This document shows, piece by piece, positions 20,727-28,868 of a DNA stretch of 64,000 nucleotides. A program made the translations under genes and the position numbers. Location of the stretch: contig NZ_BPQE01000009.1 in the NCBI RefSeq assembly GCF_022179085.1, positions 62,001 through 126,000 of the forward strand, written 5' to 3'. Within the stretch, counting starts at the first letter, position 1, and the number at the start of each line of letters is the position of its first letter. Source of the stretch: Methylobacterium aerolatum (GTDB taxonomy: Bacteria; Pseudomonadota; Alphaproteobacteria; Rhizobiales; Beijerinckiaceae). The notes under the pieces are model-generated. The model had not been told where the DNA came from. It made no database searches and worked only from the letters and a program-made list of their open reading frames with translations.

Positions 20727-21824
20727 ATGCCCACCCGCACGCTCATGCGCCTCCAGGCGGATCCGTCCTCCGGCAAGGGCACGGCCTCGCGGTTCTTCTC
20801 CTCCCGCAACTTCCTCAAGATCATCGAGGATACGGGGGAGGTGGGCTTCTGGTCCGCCGACCTGCGCTCCGGCCATCTCGACGCGACGCCCGGCCTCTAC
20901 CGGATCCTCGGCCTGGAGCCGGCGAGCGAGCTTCCGGCGGCCCTGTTGCTCGACATGATCCACCCGGAGGACCGGGCGGTGCACGGCGACCAGTTCGCGG
21001 TGCTCTCCGGCGGTCAGCCGATCCACCGCGAGTTCCGCATCATCCGTCCGGACCGGACCCAGCGCTGGATCCAGCACCGGGGCGAGGTGGCCCTCGGGCC
21101 GGACGGTAGGGCGAGCCACGGGATGGGGGTGGTGTTCGACGCGACCAGCCGCCACGAGGCGATGCAGTCCGTCCTGCAGCGCCATGACCGCCTCAACGCC
21201 CTCGTGACCGTCACCGCCGCCGCCTTCTGGACGACGACCGCCCTCGGCGAGTTGAGCGAGTGCTCCCAGTGGATGGCCCTGACCGGCCAGACCTTCGACC
21301 AGACCCGGGGCCTCGGCTGGCTCGATGCCGTGCACCGGGAGGACAAGGCCCGCACCCAGGCCGCCTGGATGACCGCCGTGCAGCACGCCTCGGCCTACAA
21401 CACCGAGTACCGGATCCACTGCGCGGACGGGATCTACCGCTGGTTCAACTCGCGGGCGGCGCCGGTCCTCAACAAGGACGGCTCGGTGCGGGAATGGGTC
21501 GGCATCTGCCTCAACATCCCCGGCCAGAGCCGGTACGGCGGGCAGGGCTTGGTGGCCCTCGACGATCCGGCCGCCACCGACACGGCGGACCGCGCCCTCA
21601 CCGCCGCGCAGGTGCGCGCCGCCCGGGGCATGACCGGCCTGTCCAAGGAGGAACTCGCCAAGCTCGCGGGCGTCTCGATCTCCACCGTCGTCAGGCTGGA
21701 GGACGCGCAGTCCGTCGTCCGCCCCCGGCACGACACGGTGATGGCCGTCCGCCGGGCCCTGGAACAGGTCGGCGTGATCTTCACCTTCGAGCCCGGCGTG
21801 AAGCCCGGCGTGCGCGAGGGGTAA
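20727..21824 (+). CDS. PAS-PAS sensor with C-terminal HTH (XRE-like) regulator
   Basis: The protein is about 365 residues and cytoplasmic. Two PAS/PAC units are visible. The first starts FLKIIEDTGEVGFWSADL and ends with HREFRIIRPD and WIQHRGEVALG. The second has AFWTTTALGELSECSQWM and YNTEYRIHCADGIYRWF. The C-terminal 65 residues are a helix-turn-helix of the XRE type (LTAAQVRAARGMTGLSKEEL and LAGVSISTVVRLE). It is likely a one-component sensor that binds DNA directly, a less common arrangement than PAS-kinase. The start is uncertain: an in-frame ATG at 20640 is also possible. Confidence 0.82.
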   Translation: MPTRTLMRLQADPSSGKGTASRFFSSRNFLKIIEDTGEVGFWSADLRSGHLDATPGLYRILGLEPASELPAALLLDMIHPEDRAVHGDQFAVLSGGQPIHREFRIIRPDRTQRWIQHRGEVALGPDGRASHGMGVVFDATSRHEAMQSVLQRHDRLNALVTVTAAAFWTTTALGELSECSQWMALTGQTFDQTRGLGWLDAVHREDKARTQAAWMTAVQHASAYNTEYRIHCADGIYRWFNSRAAPVLNKDGSVREWVGICLNIPGQSRYGGQGLVALDDPAATDTADRALTAAQVRAARGMTGLSKEELAKLAGVSISTVVRLEDAQSVVRPRHDTVMAVRRALEQVGVIFTFEPGVKPGVREG

Positions 21825-21911
21825 GGGGATCCCCGGGACCGGGCGCGCGCGTTGACGGGGGTGCGGGTGGGGCGTAGCCCCGGCCCGCCTGCTTCCGCGG
21901 ATGCCCCGACC

Positions 21912-22529
21912 ATGACCGAGATTCCGGACGACCTCGCTGCCCGGCACGCGCGCTACCCCGATGCCGCGATCCGCGCGATCCTCGACCGCACCCGGCACAT
22001 CGCCCTGGTCGGCGCCTCCGCCAACCCGGCCCGGCCGAGCTGGATCGTGCTGAAGTACCTCCTCGCCCGGGGCTACGCCGTCACCCCGGTCAATCCGGGT
22101 CTCGCCGGGCAGGACCTCCTCGGGCAGCGGGTGGTCGCGACGCTGGCCGAGGCCCAGGCCGCGCGGAAAGGCCAAGGGAGCAGCGAAGGGGGCGACCGAG
22201 GGGGCAGCGAAGGGCTCGACATGGTGGAGATCTTCCGCAACTCCGCCGCCGCCGGTCCCCTGGTGGACGAGGCGCTGGCGCTGGATCCCCTGCCCGCCAC
22301 GATCTGGATGCAGCTCGGCGTGCGCGACGACGCGGCGGCGGCCCGCGCCGAGGCCAGGGGCGTGACGGTGGTGATGAACCGCTGCCCGAAGATCGAGTAC
22401 GGCCGCCTCTCCGGCGAGATCGGCTGGACGGGCGTCAACTCCCGCATCCTCAGCGCCCGCAAGCCCGTGCTGGCCAAGGGCGGCGTGCAGAAGCTCACCA
22501 TCGCCGACCGGCGCGGGCCGCGGTCCTGA
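21912..22529 (+). CDS. CoA-binding (YccU-like) Rossmann protein
   Basis: This 205-residue protein has the CoA-binding-domain pattern: HIALVGASANPARPSWIVLKYLL for the nucleotide loop, GYAVTPVNPG, DMVEIFRNSA, and IWMQLGV followed by GVTVVMNRCPKIEYGRL. Its biochemical role is unknown in most bacteria. It is longer than typical 140-residue relatives, partly because of an insert with a 24-base tandem duplication (GSSEGGDR/GGSEGLDM near residues 90-105). The ATG at 21912 gives the standard start. Confidence 0.88.
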   Translation: MTEIPDDLAARHARYPDAAIRAILDRTRHIALVGASANPARPSWIVLKYLLARGYAVTPVNPGLAGQDLLGQRVVATLAEAQAARKGQGSSEGGDRGGSEGLDMVEIFRNSAAAGPLVDEALALDPLPATIWMQLGVRDDAAAARAEARGVTVVMNRCPKIEYGRLSGEIGWTGVNSRILSARKPVLAKGGVQKLTIADRRGPRS

Positions 22530-22645
22530 CCGGCACCGTCGCCGCGCCCCGACGCATCGCGGGCGCTCATGCGGTATTGAGATACCGTATTGCCGAACCC
22601 TCTCTCAGGACACGCCTTTTCGGCGCTGCGGATCGTCTTTTGTGG

Positions 22646-22674
22646 TTGACCCGGCGGTGCGGCGCGGCTATTGA
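22646..22674 (+). promoter_or_regulatory. rplM-rpsI promoter
   Basis: TTGACC (22646-22651), a 17-base spacer and TATTGA (22669-22674) form a near-consensus housekeeping promoter. Transcription would start at about 22681, right at the leader hairpin. The layout closely copies that of rpsD. Confidence 0.75.
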
Positions 22675-22683
22675 GCCGCCATC

Positions 22684-22717
22684 GCCGCCGCGTGTCCGCA
22701 CGCGGCGGCTTGCTTTT
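22684..22717 (+). promoter_or_regulatory. rplM leader hairpin (possible attenuator/autoregulatory site)
   Basis: GCCGCCGCGTG-TCCG-CACGCGGCGGC is a perfect 11-bp stem with a four-base loop, followed by TTGCTTTT. It occupies the first part of the predicted leader, 32 bases before the rplM ribosome-site region. Such a terminator-like element in a ribosomal protein leader suggests control of L13/S9 synthesis. The structure is certain; the role is inferred. Confidence 0.55.
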
Positions 22718-22740
22718 CCGGCACCTGACGGGATTAGGCT

Positions 22741-23202
22741 ATGAAGACCACCTCGCTGAAGCCCGCCGAGGTCGACAAGAAGTGGATCGTGATCGACGCG
22801 GAAGGCCTCGTGGTCGGCCGCCTCGCCTCGATCGTGGCGATGCGCCTGCGCGGCAAGCACAAGGCCGCCTACACGCCCCACGTCGACTGCGGCGACAACG
22901 TGATCGTCATCAACGCGGAGAAGGTGAAGTTCACCGGCCGCAAGTACAATCAGAAGAGCTACTTCTACCACACCGGCTATCCGGGCGGCATCAAGGAGCG
23001 CACGGCCAAGTTCATCCTCGAGGGGCGCTTCCCGGAGCGCGTCGTGGAGAAGGCCGTGGAGCGGATGCTCCCCCGTGGTCCGCTCTTCCGCCAGATCCTC
23101 GGCAACCTGCGCGTCTACAAGGGCGCCGAGCATCCGCATGAGGCCCAGCAGCCGCAGACGTTCGACGTCGGCGCCCTCAACCGCAAGAACGTGAGCGCGT
23201 GA
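22741..23202 (+). CDS. rplM: 50S ribosomal protein L13
   Basis: This 153-residue large-subunit protein is needed early in 50S assembly. The N-terminus [15 protein letters not shown] and the motifs [52 protein letters not shown] and [10 protein letters not shown] are diagnostic. The ATG at 22741 is preceded by GACGGGATTAGGCT. It is co-transcribed with rpsI, which begins two bases after the rplM stop. Confidence 0.98.
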   Translation: MKTTSLKPAEVDKKWIVIDAEGLVVGRLASIVAMRLRGKHKAAYTPHVDCGDNVIVINAEKVKFTGRKYNQKSYFYHTGYPGGIKERTAKFILEGRFPERVVEKAVERMLPRGPLFRQILGNLRVYKGAEHPHEAQQPQTFDVGALNRKNVSA

Positions 23203-23204
23203 TC

Positions 23205-23690
23205 ATGGCGACCCTTCAGTCCCTCGCCGACCTGAACCGGGCCAACACCGGCTCGTTCGACTCCGCCGACGAGGCGCCCGTCCACGTCCAGAAGCTGGAC
23301 GCTCAGGGCCGCGCCTACGCCACCGGCAAGCGCAAGGACGCGGTCGCCCGCGTCTGGATCAAGCCGGGCTCCGGCAAGGTCGTCATCAACAAGCGCCCGG
23401 TCGAGACCTACTTCGCCCGTCCGGTGCTGCGCATGATCCTGCGCCAGCCGCTGGAGATCGCCGGCCGCGTCGACCAGTACGACATCACCGTCACGGTGGC
23501 CGGCGGCGGGCTCTCCGGCCAGGCGGGCGCCGTGCGCCACGGCCTGTCCAAGGCCCTGACCTACTACGAGCCGGAGCTGCGCGGCCCGCTGAAGCGCGAA
23601 GGCTTCCTCACCCGCGACGCCCGCGTCGTCGAGCGCAAGAAGTACGGCCGCGCCAAGGCCCGCCGCAGCTTCCAGTTCTCGAAGCGCTAA
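23205..23690 (+). CDS. rpsI: 30S ribosomal protein S9
   Basis: The 161-residue protein has an alphaproteobacterial N-terminal extension of about 35 residues before the conserved [21 protein letters not shown]. It ends with the tRNA-contacting tail [17 protein letters not shown]. The [19 protein letters not shown] segment is also typical. The ATG at 23205 is preferred over the GTG at 23199, which overlaps the rplM stop. It is the last gene of the rplM-rpsI unit, closed by the hairpin terminator at 23717. Confidence 0.98.
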   Translation: MATLQSLADLNRANTGSFDSADEAPVHVQKLDAQGRAYATGKRKDAVARVWIKPGSGKVVINKRPVETYFARPVLRMILRQPLEIAGRVDQYDITVTVAGGGLSGQAGAVRHGLSKALTYYEPELRGPLKREGFLTRDARVVERKKYGRAKARRSFQFSKR

Positions 23691-23716
23691 GTTCGGGCTT
23701 CATGCTCGGAGAGAGA

Positions 23717-23745
23717 GGGCGGTGCCGGCAGGCGCCGCCCTTTTT
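23717..23745 (+). terminator. Rho-independent terminator of rplM-rpsI
   Basis: GGGCGGTGCC-GGCA-GGCGCCGCCC forms a 10-bp stem (one G-T wobble) followed by TTTTT, 26 bases after the rpsI stop. Confidence 0.9.
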
Positions 23746-23756
23746 CGTGTTCGCTT

Positions 23757-23942
23757 CCCCCTCTTCCCGCCTTCTGGGAGAGAGCCGCGACGACCGTCGT
23801 CGGCGCGGCGAGGCGGCAGCCGGGGGTGAGGGGGCAGGCCGGATGAGACTCGTTCTGCGAGCCCCCTCACCGTCGGCTGCCGCCTCGCTTCGCCCCCCTG
23901 CGAGGGGGGCTCAGCCCTCTCCCCGCAAGACGGGGAGAGGGG
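23757..23942. repeat. Family C repeat, second copy
   Basis: It shares with the 5.3 kb copy the inner blocks GGTGAGGGGGC, the CGGCTGCCGCCTCGC stretch and the closing hairpin CCCTCTCCCCG-CAAGA-CGGGGAGAGGG. Its right end enters the 3' end of the nucleotidyltransferase gene and supplies that gene's last codons and stop. Confidence 0.8.
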
Positions 23943-24873
23943 ACGCGCCTGCGGGCCGGGGGCCGAGGTGCTCCAGGCACACCTTCCGCACGATCCGCTG
24001 GAGCGCGCCGATGCGCTCGGCGAGCCAGTCAAGCTCCTCGGCGGTGATCGTGTAGTGCCGTGAGTAGCGGGCCTTCACGTAGGCGTCGTGCAAGAGGTTG
24101 AACGGCTTGCGCAACCGGCGAGTATTGCGCGGCCATGCCTCCACCAGCCGCCGGTCGGCCCCCTCGGCCATCCGGCGCAATTCGCGCAGGGCGTGGAGTT
24201 GGGGGCTGTAGAGCGTCAGCACGAGCAGCGTGCAGTGATAATAGCCTTCGACGGCCTGATGCAGCGAAAAGGCCGCACTCTTCCGCCAGCCGAGGTCCTG
24301 ACGGCCCTTCGGAATCTGTTCCTGGCCCGTGATGAAGAAACGGTCCGCTCCCGAAAACCACGTCTCGAAGTGGAGCCATGCCTCTTTGTGGCGCATCTCC
24401 GGCGTCAAGGCCCCCGGCGCGGCCAGGGGAAAGCCCGTCGCCTCGTAGAGCGTGATGCCGTCGCGAAAAATATCTACGAAGAACGGCCGCCCCCGGGCCA
24501 TCTGGTCGTTCACGTCCTGATGGCTGTGGACGATGAGACTCACCGACGCCGTGTAGAACGACTTGAGCAGCGCGATCTGGATGAAACGGTCCCGCACCGG
24601 CTCCCATAGGTCGAGCTCATCGACCAGATCGTCGTGGTTCACGACGACCAGCAGGTCGTAATCGGAGAAGTAACCCGAGTCCCGGTCCTCGACCCAACTG
24701 CCGCGGGCGTGCGAGCCGTAGAGCACGACTCGGACGATACGGCCACGCTTCTTCTTGTCGGAAATCTTGCCCGTCTGGAAGGCTTCGAACTCGTCGAACA
24801 GAATTTGTACGGCCCGCGCGAGGTCGCGGCGCTTGCGATGGGGCAGATGGGCGAGGCGGTCTTCGAGGATCAT
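23911..24873 (-). CDS. Nucleotidyltransferase and HEPN-type domain protein
   Basis: The 320-residue protein joins an N-terminal minimal nucleotidyltransferase fold (VVLYGSHARGSW at residues 50-60 and SDYDLLVVV at 70-78, giving the GS and DxD catalytic elements) to a helical C-terminal domain with WRKSAAFSLHQAVEGYYHC (196-214), which resembles HEPN. Separate MNT/HEPN pairs act as toxin-antitoxin systems (family knowledge). The fused long form is less understood and may modify RNA, protein or small molecules. The final residues (SPLPVLRGEG) come from a family C repeat, so the original C-terminus was probably different. GC is somewhat lower than in neighbours. Confidence 0.82.
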   Translation of the reverse strand: MILEDRLAHLPHRKRRDLARAVQILFDEFEAFQTGKISDKKKRGRIVRVVLYGSHARGSWVEDRDSGYFSDYDLLVVVNHDDLVDELDLWEPVRDRFIQIALLKSFYTASVSLIVHSHQDVNDQMARGRPFFVDIFRDGITLYEATGFPLAAPGALTPEMRHKEAWLHFETWFSGADRFFITGQEQIPKGRQDLGWRKSAAFSLHQAVEGYYHCTLLVLTLYSPQLHALRELRRMAEGADRRLVEAWPRNTRRLRKPFNLLHDAYVKARYSRHYTITAEELDWLAERIGALQRIVRKVCLEHLGPRPAGASPLPVLRGEG

Positions 24874-24975
24874 CGGGGCGTCGGCACTCTCTCCGCTCGG
24901 TAGAGCATCGTGGCCGTCATGACGAGCGCCGTCGGTGCGCCGTCCCCGTCTACGAATGGCTCAGGCTCTCGCCGG

Positions 24976-25075
24976 CGTTGCGAGCGGGGCGAAGCAATCC
25001 AGGGCAGCGGGACGTTTCCCGAATGGAGCGGATCCCTGGATTGCTTTGCCGACACTGGCAATGATGAAGGAGAGG
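24976..25075. repeat. Family A dispersed inverted repeat
   Basis: The left arm GTTGCGAGCGGGGCGAAGCA, followed by ATCCAGG, and the right arm CCTGGATTGCTTTGCCGAC, then TGGCAATGA, flank a 30-base centre. The copy is partly decayed. It lies in the 220-base gap between the nucleotidyltransferase gene and the next gene, where no coding sequence is seen. Confidence 0.8.
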
Positions 25076-25094
25076 CGTTGCCGCTACGCTCCCT

Positions 25095-25613
25095 TTAGGC
25101 GTGCACGGCCTTGGCCAACTCGGCCTTCGACATCTTCGACCGGCCCGAGATGTCCTGCGCCTTGGCCTTCTTCATCAGCTCGGCCTTGGTCGGCGCCTTC
25201 TTGTCCGACGTCTTGCTCTCCTTGCGCGCCTTGGCCGACTTCTCGGCCGCCGCCTTCGGCTGCTTCGAGAACTGCTTGCCCTTCTTGGTGTCGGCGCGCT
25301 TCTTGGCGGTCGACTCGGCGTATTCCTTGTCCGTGAGCTTTTCGCGGGCCTTCTTCGGCAGGTAGCGCTCGCCGGTCTTGCCGCTCTCCTTGCCCGACTT
25401 GGTGCCCCACTCCTCGTCGGTCCACTGCTTCAGGTGGTTGTCCTTGGACTTCTTGCCCTCGTAGCCGCCACCTTCCTTCTTGTACTCGGTGCTGGCCATC
25501 TGGGCCTTACGGGCCGACCACTGACCGGGCTTGCCGCCCTTATCGGACTTGGTGACCTTCTCCTTCACCTTCTCCCAGAGCTTCGGATCGGTCTTCTTCG
25601 CGGTCCCGGCCAT
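25095..25613 (-). CDS. Lysine-rich DUF5872-like protein
   Basis: The 172-residue, highly basic protein begins MAGTAKKTDPKLWEKVKEKV and contains GGKPGQWSARKAQMAS, EYKKEGGGYEG, LKQWTDEEWGTKSGK and RYLPKKAREKLTDKEYA, which I recognise as a conserved small domain (DUF5872-like) of unknown function. The C-terminal 60 residues are Lys/Ala-rich and end in a short helical motif (KAELMKKAKAQDISGRSKMS) that resembles Rho-N/SAP-like DNA-binding helices. AAGGAGTT before the ATG is a strong ribosome site. A nucleic-acid-binding role is likely but unproven. Confidence 0.75.
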   Translation of the reverse strand: MAGTAKKTDPKLWEKVKEKVTKSDKGGKPGQWSARKAQMASTEYKKEGGGYEGKKSKDNHLKQWTDEEWGTKSGKESGKTGERYLPKKAREKLTDKEYAESTAKKRADTKKGKQFSKQPKAAAEKSAKARKESKTSDKKAPTKAELMKKAKAQDISGRSKMSKAELAKAVHA

Positions 25614-25808
25614 CGTCTCAACTCCTTCATGTGTCAGTGCGATTAGGCCGTCAAAGCAGGGCTCCCGCGCGTGTTCCCGCGACCGATCGGCCGCCTGTGG
25701 ATGGCTGGGGCACGCGAGGGACGCCGCGTGGGGCGTTGACAGGAGCCGCGCCCTTCCCCCACCTGCCCGGCGACAGGCCGGACCCTCGATCCGGCATGCG
25801 GAGCGACC

Positions 25809-26756
25809 ATGGCGAGCGCAGACGACACGGCACGGCCGAGCGTGTTCATCGACGGCGAGGCGGGCACCACCGGCCTCGGCATCCGCGAGCGCCTGGAGCG
25901 CGAGGGCCGCGTGCGCCTCGTGAGCATCGCCCCCGAGCACCGCAAGGACCCCGCCGCCAAGCGCGATCTCCTGGCGCAGGTGGACCTCGTGGTCCTGTGC
26001 CTGCCGGACGCGGCCGCCAAGGAGACCGTGGCACTCGCCGACGGCCTGACCGGCGGCGGCCCCAAGATCCTCGACGCCAGCACTGCCCACCGGATCGCGC
26101 CCGGCTGGACCTACGGCTTCCCGGAGATGGCGCCCGGCCAGGCCGAGGCGGTGGCGCAGGCGCGGCGCGTCGCCAACCCCGGCTGCTACCCCACCGGCGG
26201 GATCGCGCTGCTGCGCCCCCTCGTGGAGGGCGGGCTGGTTCCGGCCGACCACGCGATCAGCGTCAACGCGGTCAGCGGCTTCAGCGGCGGCGGCAAGGCG
26301 ATGATCGAGGATTACGAGGCGGGCCGCGCCGCGCCCTTCCTGCTGTACGGCCTCGGCTTCGGCCACAAGCACCTGCCCGAATTGCAGAGCTACAGCGGCC
26401 TTGCCCGCCGCCCGATCTTCGTGCCCTCCGTCGGCAATTTCCGGCAGGGGATGCTGGTGAGCATCCCGCTCCACCTCGCGGACCTGCCGGGCCGCCCCAG
26501 AGCGACCGATCTGGAGGCCGCCCTGGTGGACTGGTACCGGGGCCAGCCCCTGGTGCAGGTGGTGGAGGGCGCGGGCACCGGCGCCCACCAGGAGAAGATC
26601 GAGCCCGAGGCGCTCAACGACACCGACCGGCTGGAACTGCGGGTCTTCGGCTCGGCCGAGCACGGGCAGGCGGTGCTGGTCGCCCGCCTCGACAACCTCG
26701 GCAAGGGCGCCTCCGGCGCGGCGGTGCAGAACCTATCGCTGATGCTGGGGTTGTAG
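25809..26756 (+). CDS. argC: N-acetyl-gamma-glutamyl-phosphate reductase (type 2)
   Basis: This NADPH-dependent enzyme catalyses the third step of arginine synthesis. The 315-residue length, the [14 protein letters not shown] nucleotide loop, and the active-site [16 protein letters not shown] (Cys126) fit the shorter type 2 ArgC class. [10 protein letters not shown] carries the expected histidine. It lies downstream of rplM-rpsI, an order common in alphaproteobacteria, although here two minus-strand genes and repeats have come between. Confidence 0.95.
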   Translation: MASADDTARPSVFIDGEAGTTGLGIRERLEREGRVRLVSIAPEHRKDPAAKRDLLAQVDLVVLCLPDAAAKETVALADGLTGGGPKILDASTAHRIAPGWTYGFPEMAPGQAEAVAQARRVANPGCYPTGGIALLRPLVEGGLVPADHAISVNAVSGFSGGGKAMIEDYEAGRAAPFLLYGLGFGHKHLPELQSYSGLARRPIFVPSVGNFRQGMLVSIPLHLADLPGRPRATDLEAALVDWYRGQPLVQVVEGAGTGAHQEKIEPEALNDTDRLELRVFGSAEHGQAVLVARLDNLGKGASGAAVQNLSLMLGL

Positions 26757-26763
26757 GGGGTTT

Positions 26764-26862
26764 CCAAAGGACCGGATCCTTTTGGCGGGTGCAGGGCGGA
26801 GCCCTGCGTCATCCAGGGGCTTGGCCCCTGGCCCCCACCGAAGGACTCGTCCTTTGGGATCC
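26764..26862. repeat. Family B multi-hairpin repeat
   Basis: Four short hairpins stand in a row: AAAGGA/TCCTTT, GCAGGGC-GGA-GCCCTGC, CCAGGGGC-TTG-GCCCCTGG and AAGGAC-TC-GTCCTT. The same order recurs at 42613 and 60945 with different but still paired stem bases. It lies between argC and the quinone oxidoreductase gene. Confidence 0.8.
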
Positions 26863-26938
26863 TTGATTTTCCGATTGCATCCCGCCCGGCCCGGTCTATC
26901 TCGCTGCGGAGCGGGGCGGGACATCACGGGAGAGAACG

Positions 26939-27916
26939 ATGCCGAAGGCGATCCGGGTCTACGAGTACGGCGGCCCCGAGGTGATGAAGCTGGAGGACGT
27001 CGCCCTGGCCGAGCCGGGCGCGGGCCAGATCCGGGTTCGCCAGGAGGCGATCGGCGTCAACTTCATCGACATCTACTTCCGCTCCGGCGCCTACAAGTCG
27101 CCGCACATGCCCTTCACCCCCGGCAAGGAGGGCGCGGGCACCGTGACCGCCGTCGGCGAGGGCGTGGCGCAGTTCAAGGTCGGCGACCGGGTGGCCTACG
27201 GCTCCGTGGCCGACGGCTGCTACGCCGAGGAGCCGGTGATCGCCGCCTCCGCCGCCGTCCCGATGCCCGAGGGCATCGACGCGCAGACCGCCGCCGCGAT
27301 GATGCTCAAGGGCCTCACCGCCGAGTACCTCCTGCACCGCACCTACAAGGTGAAGCCCGGCGACACGATCCTGTGGCACGCGGCGGCCGGCGGCGTCGGC
27401 CTCATCGCCTGCCAGTGGGCGAAGCATCTCGGCGCCACGGTGATCGGCACCGCGGGCAGCGAGGAGAAGGCGGAGCTGGCGCGGCAGAACGGCTGCGACC
27501 ACGTCATCCTCTACCGCACCGAGGACGTCGCCAAGCGCGTCCGCGAGCTGACGAACGGCAAGGGCGTGCCGGTGGTCTATGACGGCGTCGGACAGGCGAC
27601 CCTGATGGGCTCGCTGGACAGCCTCGCCCCCACGGGCCTGCTCGCGAGCTTCGGCTCGGCCTCGGGACCGATCTCCGGGCTCGACCTCGGCCTGCTCGCG
27701 GCCAAGGGCTCGCTGTTCGTCACCCGGCCGACGCTGATGACCTTCTCGAGCCAGCGCCCGGTGCTGGAGGAGGCCGCCGCGAGCCTGTTCAACGCCGTGC
27801 GCTCCGGCGCGGTGAAGATCGCGGTCAATGCCGTGCGCCCGCTCTCCGAGGCCGTGGAGGTCCACCGCGACCTCGCCGGCCGCGAGACCACCGGCTCCAC
27901 GGTGATGGTGCCGTAA
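26939..27916 (+). CDS. qor: NADPH:quinone oxidoreductase (QOR family)
   Basis: The 325-residue, zinc-free medium-chain dehydrogenase carries IGVNFIDIYFRSG, FTPGKEGAGTVTAVGEGV, the nucleotide-binding AAAGGVGLIACQWAKHLGA and YDGVGQATLMGSLDSL, the classic QOR pattern. It probably reduces quinones or related electrophiles with NADPH. The ATG at 26939 follows GGGAGAGAACG. It is followed after ten bases by pncA and may be co-transcribed with it. Confidence 0.93.
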   Translation: MPKAIRVYEYGGPEVMKLEDVALAEPGAGQIRVRQEAIGVNFIDIYFRSGAYKSPHMPFTPGKEGAGTVTAVGEGVAQFKVGDRVAYGSVADGCYAEEPVIAASAAVPMPEGIDAQTAAAMMLKGLTAEYLLHRTYKVKPGDTILWHAAAGGVGLIACQWAKHLGATVIGTAGSEEKAELARQNGCDHVILYRTEDVAKRVRELTNGKGVPVVYDGVGQATLMGSLDSLAPTGLLASFGSASGPISGLDLGLLAAKGSLFVTRPTLMTFSSQRPVLEEAAASLFNAVRSGAVKIAVNAVRPLSEAVEVHRDLAGRETTGSTVMVP

Positions 27917-27926
27917 GGCCGATCCG

Positions 27927-28565
27927 GTGACGCCGGGGCCCACCGACCTGCTCCTCGTCGTCGACGTGCAGGTCGATTTCCTCCCCGGCGGAGCCCTGCC
28001 CGTGCCGGACGGCGATGCCGTCGTCCGGCCGATCAACGGACTTCAAGGCCGGTTCCGCCACGTCGCGCTGACCCAGGACTGGCACCCGCCGGGGCACGTC
28101 TCCTTCGCCACGAGCCATCCCGGCCGAGCGCCCTTCGAAACGGCGAGGCTCGCCCACGGTGATCAGGCCCTCTGGCCGGACCATTGTGTGCAGGGCACTC
28201 CGGGGGCGGCCTTCGCCCCGGCGTTGGAGACCCATCGCGCGGCCCTCGTCATCCGCAAGGGCCTGCAACCTGGCATCGACAGCTACTCCGCCTTCCTCGA
28301 AGGCGACCGGACGACCCGCACCGGCTTGGCCGGGGCGTTGCGGGAGCGCGGCATTCGCCGGGTCGTCCTCTGCGGCCTCGCGACGGATTTCTGCGTCCTC
28401 TGGAGCGCCCTCGATGCCCGGGAGGCCGGGTTCGAGGTGCTCGTGGTGGAGGATGCGGTGGCGGGCATCGACATCCCCTCGTCGGCCGGCGGCTCCGTGG
28501 CGGCGGCCTGGGCGCGAATGGAGGCTGCCGGGATCGGGCGGCTCAAGACGGCCGACCTCGCCTAA
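27927..28565 (+). CDS. pncA: Nicotinamidase
   Basis: It hydrolyses nicotinamide to nicotinate for NAD salvage. The 212-residue protein has the full cysteine-hydrolase triad, Asp13 (VVDVQVDFLPGG), Lys111 (VIRKG) and Cys156 (ATDFCV), and the metal ligands Asp51, His53 and His86 (DWHP and WPDHCVQGT). The start is a GTG at 27927. Confidence 0.95.
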   Translation: MTPGPTDLLLVVDVQVDFLPGGALPVPDGDAVVRPINGLQGRFRHVALTQDWHPPGHVSFATSHPGRAPFETARLAHGDQALWPDHCVQGTPGAAFAPALETHRAALVIRKGLQPGIDSYSAFLEGDRTTRTGLAGALRERGIRRVVLCGLATDFCVLWSALDAREAGFEVLVVEDAVAGIDIPSSAGGSVAAAWARMEAAGIGRLKTADLA

Positions 28566-28633
28566 GAGGCCAACCGCCGCAGGGCCGGGACCGGCGCGAT
28601 GCCCCGGCGTTGCCCCGGTTCACAGGAGGCGAC

Positions 28634-28834
28634 ATGTCCGACAAGCACCCGAAGACCACGACACCGACCGACGCCGATCTCAAGGGCAATCCCGGAATCG
28701 GCACCTCGAAGGGCATGGCCGGGGCGGACCCGGAGGACTTGGAGGCCGATTCCACCTTCGAGGGCGATGTCGAGAACGAGACCACGCCGGAGGGCGGCGT
28801 CGATCCGAACCACCGGCCTCGCAAGAACAAGTAG
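28634..28834 (+). CDS. Small acidic protein of unknown function
   Basis: The 66-residue hydrophilic product starts MSDKHPKTTTPTDADLKGNP. The middle is rich in Asp, Glu and Gly (DPEDLEADSTFEGDVENET), and the end is basic (NHRPRKNK). There is no membrane segment or known domain. AGGAGG stands seven bases before the ATG, so translation is likely. It is separated from the convergent dinB by a strong hairpin. Confidence 0.7.
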   Translation: MSDKHPKTTTPTDADLKGNPGIGTSKGMAGADPEDLEADSTFEGDVENETTPEGGVDPNHRPRKNK

Positions 28835-28844
28835 GAGCCGGGTC

Positions 28845-28864
28845 GGGGGAGGCGGGCCTCCCCC
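28845..28864. terminator. Hairpin between convergent genes (bidirectional terminator candidate)
   Basis: GGGGGAGGC-GG-GCCTCCCCC is a perfect palindromic stem 10 bases after the small acidic protein gene and 4 bases after the dinB stop on the other strand. There is no T tract. Confidence 0.5.
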
Positions 28865-28868
28865 GCAC

